A stretch of 64,000 nt of DNA, taken from contig CM024181.1 of the NCBI GenBank assembly GCA_013433145.1, forward strand, positions 6,324,001-6,388,000, written 5' to 3'. Positions within the stretch are counted from its first letter, which is position 1. Each line of letters opens with the position of its first letter. Both the position numbers and the translations under genes were made by a program. This document shows positions 43,474 to 56,649 of this stretch, in pieces. The notes beneath the pieces are model-generated. The model was not told where the DNA came from. It ran no database searches and worked only from the letters and a program-made list of their open reading frames with translations. This DNA is from Ascaris suum. Lineage: Eukaryota > Nematoda > Chromadorea > Rhabditida > Ascarididae.

Positions 43474-44569
43474 TGGTGGAAACATGGCGATAGCAAAAAC
43501 TGAGTATATTTTAAATTTGATTGCTCAATCGCAAATATCGTTGCAAGTTATATGCATCAAAACGTTGCAGCTAAATAACGCTACGGAATAAATCCCTCAA
43601 CAATAATCTAATGCGTCGTGGTCCAGTTAAGTAAAGAGAGTTTCTTCGTAATTTCCAGTAAGCAGCACCTTCGTAGTATTTATCGAGATAACGGACAAAG
43701 GGTGTCCAGGCCAAACCGGCCATAAAATGCTGCAAGCCCTGAACTTATCGAAAAGCTCAAAGCTTCAAGGAGTGGGAATATTCACAACCAAACTCCGATT
43801 GTAAACCGAAACTCAGACCTGCTTTCACCGGTAGAATTCCCGCTCCCACTTTTTTTAAAGGTTGTATTCGAAAATCAAACATACCGGATGTCATCTATTA
43901 ATGATTGATCGATATTTTTTTGAAACTTGTTCTATTTCAATCGGATTTCACTTACAAGCAAAAAACCTTCGGCTGATAATCAATAAATATCATTAAGCCA
44001 AAAGAATATTTCAATATACGCATTGATAGAGAAAGAACAGCGGAAATTAGGTTTTGTCTTCAATTCTTCAACTGTACTCGAGATCGATTTGAACCGGATA
44101 CCTTCGGCAGGTATTTTCGAGAAGGTAATGCCAATTTATACGAAAATTCTAACTACTATTCACTACTTTCGCTCGATTACTATTATCACTTCATTTTATT
44201 GTCGCTATCGTCCCATCAAGTGGAAATTTCTTTTTTTAGTATTAAATGCACGAAAGATATCACTTTATTATTCAAGAATAATTTCTATAGGGAAAAATGT
44301 TTCAACAAAGTAATAAAAAAAAGAAAAAAACTGGTTTATGACCAAAATTTGGTATGAGACGGAGATGTCAGTGAGAGAGTGTGTGGAAAAGGAGAGACAG
44401 AGATAGAGAATTTATTGAAATTTGGTTGAATATATGAATAAATAATCTCTTCGATAAAACTCTGAACGTGAATGACTTCGCTGAACTTGAAAATCAACCT
44501 AACAATTTACTCATGCAAAAACATTCGGCTCGCTTAATTTCAGTTCTTCGCCTCACTCCCCCTCCCTTC

Positions 44570-44690
44570 ACTAGGCGTTATTCCCCTCCCCTTCCCTTAA
44601 CTAGGCGCCATTCGCCCCTCCTCCTCATTAAGCGTTATTTCCCCCCCCCCTCGCCCCCCTCTTTTAGGCGTCATTCTCTTTGCTCTGTCT
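44570..44690. repeat. C-rich minisatellite, about 30-bp unit, 4 copies
   Basis: ACTAGGCGTTATTC, ACTAGGCGCCATTC, ATTAAGCGTTATTT and TTTAGGCGTCATTC begin near 44570, 44600, 44627 and 44663, each followed by a CCCCTCCCC-type block. It includes a C10 run at 44641-44650. Confidence 0.85.
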
Positions 44691-45162
44691 CACAAAGAGT
44701 GAAAGCTTTCAGAAATCATGGTTCCTCACTGGCACAATCACCCGAAGTCATCGATGTCTTTACTTCACCATGAACTTACCTTTCCATTTATACGAGAGAA
44801 AAAACTTACGTGACATCAAAAAAAAAAAACGCCGACACCGGAAGTAGAAAGAAATTCGTTACTAACTACTCGTTGAATAATACCGTAGATGTAAGTTACC
44901 TTACAGGTATCTACCACCTAAAAGTAAGAAGGTGGAATGGTTCGACAATTATTAGCCATGTATAAAATGTAAACATCAGTGATGAAATGTACGTTTCAAA
45001 ACGAATGTAAACAAGAAAATGACATTTCTTTATATAGTAGAAAAAAAAAACATAAAATAATCAAATAATAAACATAATGCAAAATGTTTTCTTTAAAACA
45101 TACAAGCATCCTAACAGACAGGTAAACATATATAAATCAACGAGTACTAAATTATGCGCGAA

Positions 45163-45199
45163 AATAAACAAACAAACAAACAAACAAATAAACAAACAA
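45163..45199. repeat. (CAAA)n tetranucleotide array
   Basis: About nine imperfect AAAC units. Confidence 0.95.
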
Positions 45200-45322
45200 G
45201 TGAAACGTTTATCAAAGCAATAAAAAAATGTGCCAAAATAGACGAGATCATTGGCTATTGCTTTATACATTAGCACTATCCACCACTACCCTCTATTTTT
45301 AATTACGTCAGCTCCCACACCA

Positions 45323-45335
45323 CCCCCCCCCCCCC
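45323..45335. repeat. Poly-C tract (13)
   Basis: Homopolymeric C on the + strand. Confidence 0.97.
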
Positions 45336-47673
45336 ATTCCAAACTCAAACACCTTTTTCAACCTGTGCAAACATCAGGATGTGTTGTTGTCATTTTTAAA
45401 GTTTGTCGCAGTAGTGAAAAGTCGAGAACAACGGAAGATCTATGATGCTATATCAATGATCACTCAGGTGTACTATTTTAGCTACGAAGGCGTAACTGCA
45501 CCATGATTGTACTTATTTACAAGGACACTCTATTACGACTAAACTAACGGTTTAATAGTACTCTTCGCTTAAATGGCAAAAGATTTCACCTCAAATATTC
45601 CACCTCTACTCTACTAGTAATACCATAACTAACGCAATTCATTGATTTAATTCATTTATCAAGAAAAAAAAAAACTAACCTATATGAGGCGCATTGATAT
45701 ACCAAAAAAAAAAGAAATCGAGAAAAAATGCGTAAAATTGGATGGCATAGTTATTTGAAGGCAAGTCCTCAACAATATTACAATAAGAGTTGATAATGGA
45801 GAGAAATTTTAATCGTATCATAGTAAAATAAGCGTACTCTCTCAAAATCTATTAAAAGTCTTTTTTTCTCTGTTGCACATCTCTATGAAACCCGTCACGA
45901 ATCCGTTCCACTCCATCATCAATTCCAATTGGAAAAATTACATTACAATTCGGTATCAACTTCAATTTAATAAAGCGTAAATAAAAACATATACAATATA
46001 CATTCTATAATTGAGCATATTTACAGCATTGTGCATAGAACTATAAGGAAGCATTTCATTTCCTAAAGCAATGAATAATAGTGTATCACCTTTTGTTCTC
46101 TCAATAAATAGATAAATCTGACCCCGTGAGCATACCGTGTGTCATATGACGAAAAACCAATCAATATTGCCTCTGAGCATTATTTCTATAATCGCTTATA
46201 AACACCTCACCTATGTTTTACCTTGCCAAAATGATTTCAAAAATAGCTCGACGAATCACTTTTCATAATCAGGTTCGAAAACAAAACAAAATTTACCCGG
46301 CCGATAAATCGAGGGCGAGGATATAACCTCGGCCGTACAAACAAAGCTGGCTAAACCAGCTCGAAGAATGCAATGAAGTGATTGGTGACAGCTGCATGCT
46401 TCCTGTAATAGTGTTGTCGTAACACGTAACTCCTCGTCTGACAATTCACAATTTCGTCGAAGGAAACAGCGCTCCTTTTTCCCACCTTTCATGGCTAACC
46501 CAGTACTAAACGAATTCACATCCTTCTTTCTCTGTCCCCATTCATAAGTAGTGACAGCCTGGACGACTAGTTTAGTAGAAACCAATAACATCCCCTCCCC
46601 TCTCACCCACCCATATAACATTCAAAATGAGCGGTAACGTATTTAGCTGATTATATCCAACAGAAATGTTGAAAAACGGAAGAGCAGCAAAATCGTGCAT
46701 AAAAAAGTTATCGACGGAAGTGAACATGAAGGCGGCGGATGAATAAACTTAAAGAAGAGAAAATAACAACAGGAAACTTGGAAAGAGACATATTCGTTCA
46801 CTATAGAGTAACCAAAAATCCAAAACATAATTTTAAATAAAACCTTACAATGAGGAAAAAAATCTGTCTTGAAAGCAGGGAAAAAAAATCGTTACCTATC
46901 GTAATTGGAATCAGCCTGCTGCCAAATACGTTAGTTTAATAAGAGCAAACAAATGTTGCCACCTTATAAATTACAATAACAATCGCCACGAATGAAAAAA
47001 AAACTTATATCTACGAACCCAAATCGCGTTGGAAAATCACACTGAAATTAAAAGTAAACTAGAGAGCTTATAATATTTCTGATTAGTCCTAGAAGGCAAT
47101 GATAGGCTATAAATAAAAACTCCATCCTTTAGCATCAAACAATAGTCTCTAATTAGCTCTTAATTTATATTGTATCGGCGACTAACTTTTACTGAAAAGT
47201 TTTCAACGAAAAGGGATGTAAAAAAACTTTAAAAAACAACATCCCCTTCCTCTCTTTCATCTCTTATCATCATCCATAGCTCCAACTATACCGCAATAAA
47301 ACCAGTTACTTAGAGTATGCATAAATCCACACCAATACTAAGCACAACAAACAAATATATCCAACAAAATTGCAAATAAAAATATGAGCATGAAACAAAC
47401 CTGAACAATTCTCTTGCATTATACGGGGAAGCCAACTCTTTCGATCAATAAAACAACAATCCACGAAAACAATGGATGTCGCCTTTTTTCACAAAAACCT
47501 TTAAAGATGTCCTTCAAATATCAAAAAGCATCGCCAATCCAGGTATCCAGGAAAAAGCACCACCTGTGCATTAGAGTACAATTACCAGCATCAACAAGCC
47601 CATGCACCAAACCTTCCACAGCCGCAAACATATACCAAAAGTCGACGGCGCCTATTGCCTTAGGTTTAACAAA

Positions 47674-47807
47674 TTAAATTGCCTGATAAGAGGCATGTCC
47701 GGCAGTCATCGTTTGATGACCATAGTGTTGATTTGCCACCGCCTGATAGTGTAACTGTTGATACTGATCTAGGTAATACTGTGGAGGGGCCATCGTATTT
47801 GTTTCAC
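47674..47807 (-). CDS. Sox-like gene exon 10 (last)
   Basis: ETNTMAPPQYYLDQYQQLHY through GHASYQAI and TAA; Gln/Tyr-rich. Acceptor ATTTTTGCAG. Confidence 0.87.
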
Positions 47808-50800
47808 CTGCAAAAATCAGTCCGTTATCTTGGATTACTTAGAACGTGGCAATAAACCCCTAGCACCCGGACATTTGCGCCTTTATTCAAGTGTCTTTGA
47901 GAATATCCGTTCGAGAAGTCTTTCTAAAAAAAACTTAAAAAAAACAGATGAGCAACTGTTTTTGGAAAAAAAAAAACCTACATAAGAGATGGAAACAGAA
48001 AGCAGCAGGTTTTTATTCGTTTTTTGTCCATCATTTAGGAGACAATCTCAGAAAGAGGCTGATTTCTACAGATCACAGGTGCACCCTGTATAGATTGTAT
48101 GGCTGGGAGGCCACGATATAAACAGATAGGCGCTGCTTGCAAGAATTTTTTGCACTTGCAAAAAAAGGGGAAAAAAGCAGCCAAACATCACCGCAAAAAC
48201 AAACAGCTTACAATATATGTAAGTGCACGCGAACTCTAACCTTATCAGCAACAGCAATATTAATAACTTACAGAGTAATATTTCAGGAACGAAATAATCA
48301 GAGTTCTACATCAGCGTTCCGTATCAAATGGCTGGTACACCTACCATTCGTCATCGTATAAAACGTTTGCATATGACTTTCCCATGAAGAGGGGAAAAAA
48401 GTTACCCAAAACAATCCCTCCTCCTCCCTCTGGACTAATCATAAGATTTTCATCACAAAAATGTTCCGGCCTTGAATCTCCAACGATTTTGATGCGAATA
48501 TTCTCGTCAAAATCTCCTCTGATTATTTTTTCGCCTGGTCTTAACAGCAAAAGCAAACAATTACTAAGGCATTTTGAAGATGGACAAAAGTTTTGTGGCT
48601 CACTAAGGAATCAGAAACACTGCGCAAGTTGAAAAAAATTACCAAACCTATTCAGCTTTGTTTTTTTTTTTGCACATCTAAATAGCACATAAAAGACGGA
48701 AACGCCACATTACCAAATAAAGAGATGTTTTGAGTTCTTTCACAGCAACAAATGAAAAATAATGATGCTCAAACAGCATCGTAGTTCTTGGCGGCGACTT
48801 TGACAGTGACCACTGTCCACAATGAGAAAAGCAGATCCTATCAGGGCTTTGAAGAAAAGCACCATGGCAATCAGAATTGCCTTTCGATCACTTTACAAAG
48901 CTGATCATCGCTGTTTAATGCGTATTCTTAACGATTCTTTAATGTGCTTCGTGTTAATGGAATATCTCAAAGATCTTGCATTTGCGATCTTGAAATTTCT
49001 GTCTCTTAGTTCAGTGCTTCTAGGATCTAACCTCAAGTACTCAAAGAGTGATTCCCCTAGAGGGATACACCCGGAAAAGTTCTTGCGAAACCTTTTTCGC
49101 GTTCAAGGGCCCCTGTTAAAATTCCTCTCTAACTTGCTCTCGTATAAAAATTGAAAATGAAAGCCAAAGACTACCACTACCGACTGCTGAAAAAAAAAAC
49201 TGCGGGAATGGGGATGTGAATCTATGCTCGGAAATACATTCAAGCAAGAGATACGTACCTGGCTCAGGAAATGCCGGCTGACAAAGTGATGTATAATAAA
49301 GATCCAACATTTGGTGCATACTCGCCGGTGCACCCTGTTGTATAACACCGTTATGCTGTGTTGCATTAGTGGAATATTGCGCCGATGTGTGTGCACTCCT
49401 TTGTTGCATAGTCGATTGTGTTTGTGGCGTATGGAATGTGAACGAGATCGGCGTTCCCTTAAATAATTTCACTCATTTCTGCCGTCGGATTTCTTCCATA
49501 AATTCAATTACTTCATAGAACTTTTATGAAAAACAAACGCTCCCACATGCCCAAATTAAGAATTGAATTTTAATCGCATTTTACCTTTCCCCACATAGAA
49601 TTTAAATGCAACTGAAATAAAAAAATCGAAAGCGGTCGCAATTCTTGGCACCATCTTGTCTTCTCTTCGAATTCTTTTGCTATACTGGTTTATTCCTACA
49701 CATTCGCAAGACCTCATTAATAAATCCTTGGATTTACAAATTTCCCAAATTATTTGAGAGAACGCACCATTAAGAACGAAGCTTTTGAACTTTCTGCTTT
49801 GATATAAAGAGTACAGGCCTAATAAACAGAGGTAATTCACGAAATGTCGAAAAAGAATTACTAGGCACCCTGAAACGATTTGCAACGGAACAAGGGATAT
49901 ATAACGGAACTGTCTAACCACGGGGTGGAAAGGGAAGAGGAGGTGGGGGGGGGGGTGAGACTTATGATGGTTCTTTACTTTTCAGGGAGCTTCTACTGAA
50001 AGGAAATTTGAGACGACCTTTACGGTGTTTTCTTCTTACCTATGGTGTCATTGCAATTATTGAAATTAGAACATTTAATATTTTGGATCAACAGCACAAC
50101 GACGATGAAAAAAATATTTCAAAGTACATACCTGTTGGGTGGTGGATTGCACGTGTAATGGTGTCCGAACTCCCAATGCTTGCGCTACCAGTACCGTGCC
50201 CGGTGTTGGAGCTAGTACTGCAAACATACAAAAATTTACATAAAATCATTCAAGTAATAAAAATCATTTTATTATTACGGTTAGTAAAACATTACTGCTA
50301 TTATATGATAGGCAACCTCGCTTTGCTTGAGAGGCAATTTCGCTTCCCATTAATGAAGTGACTGTGCGACGATCTTCAACAGATTCGTCGCAGTTGAAGA
50401 CAACGTCAGTAAGTGACTAAACGATTCACATATATGCAAATTTCAACTCAATCCGCCGGATTCCTCAATGCAATATCTTCATCAGTGACAACAAGTAAGC
50501 TAATGTGCTAGATGCACTGACACGATATGCGCTTTTACATTCTATTCATCTCAGTAATCAATTTCACAAGGAAATAAGAAAAATAAAACACATGCGAGAG
50601 AGCAGTTAGATATTTTAACTGGTTCAACTACTCGCAAAAATTTTCTATCATCCAAAAAAATTCGAGTTCTTCTGATTTATTAAGCTTATGATCCGGGCGA
50701 ATTTCTCGTCCCCTCAAATACTTACAGGTTAACAGATCAATATGAAATAAGCCGGACCACCTCTCATCGTACTCACCATGCCAACCTGATTCAGTGGTTC

Positions 50801-53800
50801 CAATTCCACTGATTTCTGAGACAAAGCTATCGGATAGACAAGCACGCGAAAAGGCATACACTCATCCACACATACACACAAATAAACACAAACATAAATG
50901 CGCAGACACAGACACAATGTCATCGTAATACATTTTTGAGACAGAAAATTACAAAAAAGAATAAAAATTGGCCGAATGAAATTTGTTCCATAAAAATGCG
51001 ACGAGCAAAAAAGGAAATAACGCGATGAATTCTTTAATATTCAAGAATAATTTCTTGCTATATTAGACAGCTTTAGACCACAACGATCGTTTGCAGGTTT
51101 TCAGCGCTCAAAGCAATCTTTTGAATACACCAATAAAATGAAACCAGTGAGATATGAAAATACTAAACTTATCAGCGAAAATGTGAACCGACTGCCAACG
51201 CACCAACTTTACCACCTTTACTTCTGAGCTCTCAATTCAACTACCATTATTTCTATCATCCAATCATCCTTCACGTTAAAAAAAAAATCGATCAATAAAA
51301 CGGTTCGAAGCATAAGGCACATAAATACAGAAATACGCCAAATCGGCTGGCATGATATGCGCTTTGCCTCGCGTTCGTTGGATCACTCAATTTCACAAGT
51401 TACTAACAAACTTCGAACTTAAGCAGTAATACTTTTATAAGCGAACTGATATGGGGTTACTTGTATAACTTTTTAACCGATTTATTTGCAGAAATTTTAA
51501 CGATATAATCGACGATATATAAAACAAAAATTCAATTAGTATCAAATGCATACGAACTTGTTGACACCTATGAATGCCTGTAAGCGTTTCTAAACTTGAC
51601 CAATCAACGCGAAAGGTGATATATAAATCACTCTAGTTTTAGCGGTTCTTCAATTGAAGTTGAAGCCAATAGACAGACGGCTGTTCAGACAGATAGTCAG
51701 ACAAACAAACGACAGACACGCGCGAATACACACAAATAAGACATTCCTATAAAATCTTGTAACGATAAAAAAAGAACACAAAGATAACCTTGTGATTGCG
51801 AGCCACTTTGCTGGTAAGGCGAGTTCGAATAACCATCTGAAAGTTAAAAAATGGATAAAAAAGAGGCTGCGATCGTCAATATTCCTTAAATGCTAACAGT
51901 GCTCATCACTCAACCAATAAGTTATACGCTATAAATAAAATAAAAATAATAATAACGAATTGCAGTGAACGCAGTAAAATGTAGTTATCGAAACTGTGCC
52001 CATATATCACAACAATACTAAAACCTAATTTCGATGATACCATCCGAATACCGGTCATTCCGACAAAGTAATCGAGAAAATAGCGGCCTTCTTCCCTATT
52101 AGGTACTACATATACACAGAAATGTAATAGAAAGCATCAGAAGTGCATAGTACTTGGGAGGGGGGAGGGGGGAGGGGACAGGGAAAAGGGATGGAAGGAG
52201 AGGGCTTTACGCCGCCCGCATATATGGTTTTTGACGCATTATGAAGGCAACTAACTGCTCTAATATCAGGACAATGGAACAAGGAAAAAATCGAAGTACT
52301 ATTGTACAGAGCATCGATATAATTGAACCATTCGCAAACACAACCTGCGAGTCAAAAAGACAATAAAAGAAAGCCTACGCAAACAAAATAACCTGCAAAT
52401 CAGTTTAACAAATCGATTATACGGCAGTGCTTACCTTTATAAATCAGGCACACAATAATTCAACCTTCTAACCTAGGCTCGGAACTTGGGCAAGCGTTTG
52501 ATCAGCTGCCACAATTGATTGCACAAGCGACATTACGTGAATTATAAAATTTTATTAATCAAGATGTGCTGCACGTAATAAATCACAAAAGAGCTCACTA
52601 AACTAAAGTTATAAAATAACCGCATCTGAAAAAAAGACGTTCCCCAAAAACCTTACTCAACGGTACACATTCAATCCAGTAATATGTGTTGCTATATGGT
52701 GACTATAGATTACTCCCGATGACAAGCACCTCTCTAGCTATCACAAACACATTTTACCTCGTAAGCAGTAAATGGAAAATTGAAACCAATAAGAGAATAG
52801 GAAGAACAGTACTTGGTCGAGGCCGAGTTGCCGACTGTAATGTTGGAGGTTGGGCAATAGCGTTACTCAGCGATGTTCCTGAGGCGATATCCATACTTGG
52901 AGAGGCGTCACCTCCCTTTAGCACTCCTTTTAGCGGCTTTTTTCGTTGGGGATGATAAATCAGATTTGGATTGTCTTTTAATGCCTGAAACACTCGTTTC
53001 TAAGGTCACATCGAGAGGATATTCTCACGAAATGTTAACAACGCCTCTAAGTCAACAACACTTAACGGATTTTCCGAATAAGCGCACATTATAATATCGT
53101 TGAACTCTCGATACTCTCTACATCCAATCAAAAAAACGCAACTTTTAAATAAACTTATAGTCCTAAATCATTGAATTCATGCATATGGTAGTGCGGAAGT
53201 GACATAAGCCTATCGACATCCGCAATGCCGAATGGTGATCGTTGTTTCTGCACGTAATTATGGAATCATCTTGTCCAATAATGAAAATGCCATACCATAT
53301 CCTTCATCATTACTAAAATAATCCTTGCACCAATTAAGATTAAATACATAAGTAAACTACATCTCGTAGCAAAATAAATTGCGCAATAAACAGCACCACT
53401 CTTATGAATTTCCTATGTTTCAGGGCATAACGACTCTCAACATACCAAGCAGCGCACAGCAAGCGCAAATGCCAGCCGGCTGGCCCACGAGCAACACGAC
53501 ACTTATGCCCCACAGTGGGCTATATGACTGTGCTGTAATAGCTGCCCTCATCCCACATTTTTGCGACTGCAACATCTTCGCAACTCTTTTCAACCGCCAT
53601 CCTTGCATCCCCAAAACTTTGTAGCTCCGAAAGAGTATGCTTTCGCCGATGAATTGGGTCACATTGCGGGCCATAAAAATAAGCTGCTGACCATATTTAC
53701 CTTAAGTAATACTGGTATCAGTAAAACAGTAACATAAACCATCCATAAACTTTACCAAAAGCTGTCAAAGGAAGCAGTCATATGAATCTATTTCAGCTAA

Positions 53801-56598
53801 ATGAAAACTCTGCTAGGAAAATAGGATCAAGTAATAAGATGTCTGTAAAAAGATTATTTGGTAGTAAGTAAAGAAATATTACAATTCCACAAACAAAATC
53901 CTATCCAACAGGAAACAATTACAGCGCACAGCCGGCTGTCATCAAATAAAAGAACAAAAAGCATTCCGTTCCATAAAAACATTCAAAGTCGCAACTACAG
54001 AAAAGTGGCAAATAACGAAAAAAAAAACCATTCACGCATTTCGACTTATACAATTTTCAATCTCATGATAGCGCAGCGCGATTCATAGCGAGCCTATATT
54101 TGCAGTGTCCATATTTATATGTAACCTCAAAGTAGTCCGTGTGCGCGGATCGTCTGTGCGCCTTTATGGTCACCGTTTTTCTTTTACATCTTTTGAACGA
54201 CCCAATAAACCAGTACCGAAGTAACAGCCTATGCAAACTTAACAAAACTTCACGTAGAAGCTCAAACTTAATGTGAGTATGAGCTCATTCAAATAGGTCA
54301 AAACAATACAGGAAGCAGTCTTAGGTAACAACGTAAACCAGCGTGAAATCAACCAAGACCACTGACCAGACAGAGGGCGCAAACAAATGCGCTTTGCGTG
54401 AAAGAGAGCAAAACATGTGCGTGGGTGCGAACTGCTCTCTCCAATCGATTGCTATGTCGCGCACCGCACATAAACATAGCACCATTTAGCAAGCAACTTG
54501 GCTCAAGTTTTCACGGTTCCAGCCTAAAGGCTTCACGCTGCTTCATTGCCCCTTTCATTACTAATATCATAAAAGATAGATGCCTAATACCCACCTTTAC
54601 CTTCAAAAACTCCATACTTATGTTTCCCTCAGCGTGGTGCCTCAGTGCCACAACCAAATGGTATAACGACGACGTTGATTTCTCAACGGGTTCAAAAAAC
54701 CTCATACTCTCCTTTCATTCAGATATCTTTCCTTTCCCCAACTATGCACGACAACGTGAATTCCACCATAAGCTACCTGTTGCATCTGAGTATCACCTCT
54801 CATTTTCCCCCAATCTTTTATCCCCTCTATACACCACCGACGATGCGATAATAGTGTATCTCTAGCTCCGTAACAAATACACGGGACAAAATGCCGAGAC
54901 CACTCACCTTCTTATGTTCCAATTTGCTTTGTTTGGACATTTCGAAAAATGGCCTCTTCTCTTTATCACTCAACGTTTTCCATTTTTCACCCATCTGAAA
55001 TTCACTCGAAACATCTTGTTGATTAAAGATTGCAATTCAACACTTTGAACACTGTAGAAAGTATTCGACGAAATGTTTCAAGGCGCCTCCATTAAATCGT
55101 CAAGCAAGAGTTAGCAGACTAGCCGGAAACATCCACTGCCTGTGGAAATCGAACCAATTTCCGCTCCGACGCTTTAGCAAATTTCCTCCCTCTCCCACCA
55201 ACCACTACTAAATATAGAGGCACACACATTATGTCTCTATACTCACCGAGAATACATGTTTTAAAGACTAATCTGCATAATCAACAGACGTAATAAACTA
55301 ACCAAACGGCTAACGTCGTTCATCTTCATTTTCGGATCCTTGGCTAATATCTTCTTACGCTCTTGTACCGTCCAGATCATGTAAGCATTTAATGGACGCT
55401 TTATAAACTGATGATCATCTGCAATTCGTATTGAACCATCGATAACCTTCATTATTACTAGTAATTAAGCATCACTTACTAGTAATGATTACTAGTAGGT
55501 AAGCATTACTAGCAAGTAGTTCTATAATTCGATAAAATCTTTCAATAAAGAAAAGCATTAGATAAAAATAAAATGAGTAATTTCGTTTTCATTTCCTCAC
55601 AAGAAAATTTGTTCCCACTATAAAAGTATCATAAAACGCTAATAATTATACGAAAAATTATCGACTCCATTCAAATCTTTAAAATATTGCAAAATATGGA
55701 AAACTCTGCCATGTAATAAAACCAACGCACCAGTAAAACACTGATAATAAAAGAAAATCTCAACGAAATTCATTGATGCAAAAATTCTCGAGAACTCGAA
55801 TGTACGAAATGGAATACTTAATGTGACTTGAATGAACTTCAACTGAATTTTAAAAAAATGAAATAAATCAATAGTATTTTATTTCACTTTCCATTATACT
55901 TTTTAACTTTTATGCAAGACACCAAAGACAACTAATTGTATTGGAGACGCACAAAATTTGCGAAAATTGACAATAATATAGTTTCTATGATCATAACAAA
56001 CGGCAAACTGGGGCACATGAAAAGCAGCATCATACCGAGCGGTGAAGCGACGTGCATACCGGCTGGAGATCTGCTTTGTATGGGATGTGCTTGCATATGT
56101 GTCGATAGATGGTTCTGTGGACCGGGACTGCCCAATCCACAGAAATCAGTGCTTCCATTTTGGTACCTGCAGAACATAATTTTATTCAACAATACTATCC
56201 ACCATTTAATTAGCGAATGGAGAAAGTTCAGGCTATAACGAGAACATTTGCTATCCAAAACGGAAGCAAAAAACGCATTCAATTAAATCACAAACAACTG
56301 AACCAATGAGGTATATGGATTCAACTGCCTCGTTTCTTATACAAAATCATATTCCGATACCACCTCTAAATATTAAAATGATTTGCGGGCAATGGCCACC
56401 GATCCTGAACTCTTCCGGAAATTCTTTTGCATATTAAAACCGATCCGCAGCAAAGCAATTATTGAAACATATTATACGACTGAATGAAATCGAACAAAAC
56501 TTGCTAACGACTTTGCAAAGAACCTGAATCTGAAGCCGCCAATTACCTTTACGATACTCGAGTAAACGGGATAAACGATAGCTTAAATAAATGATAGA

Positions 56599-56649
<51 letters not shown>

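Larger units (their letters stand above)
42588..47673. other. Spacer between psf-3 and the Sox-like gene
   Basis: No gene is convincingly supported. The spacer contains poly-G/C tracts, a C-rich minisatellite at 44570-44690, a (CAAA)n run at 45163-45199 and a 121-codon minus-strand open frame at 46256-46621 of unknown meaning. Confidence 0.55.

Noticed and set aside
49556..49921. 121-codon minus-strand frame between Sox-like exons 8 and 9
   Set aside because: No acceptor or donor at sensible places, and inserting it breaks the phase.
53420..53674. 84-codon minus-strand frame as an extra Sox-like exon
   Set aside because: The Sox-like exon chain is already complete in phase, and this frame is hydrophobic and Cys-rich without similarity.
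54398..54865. 155-codon + strand open frame in a Sox-like intron
   Set aside because: Hydrophobic and Ser/Phe-rich with no motif, antisense to a good gene, and with no supporting splice sites.
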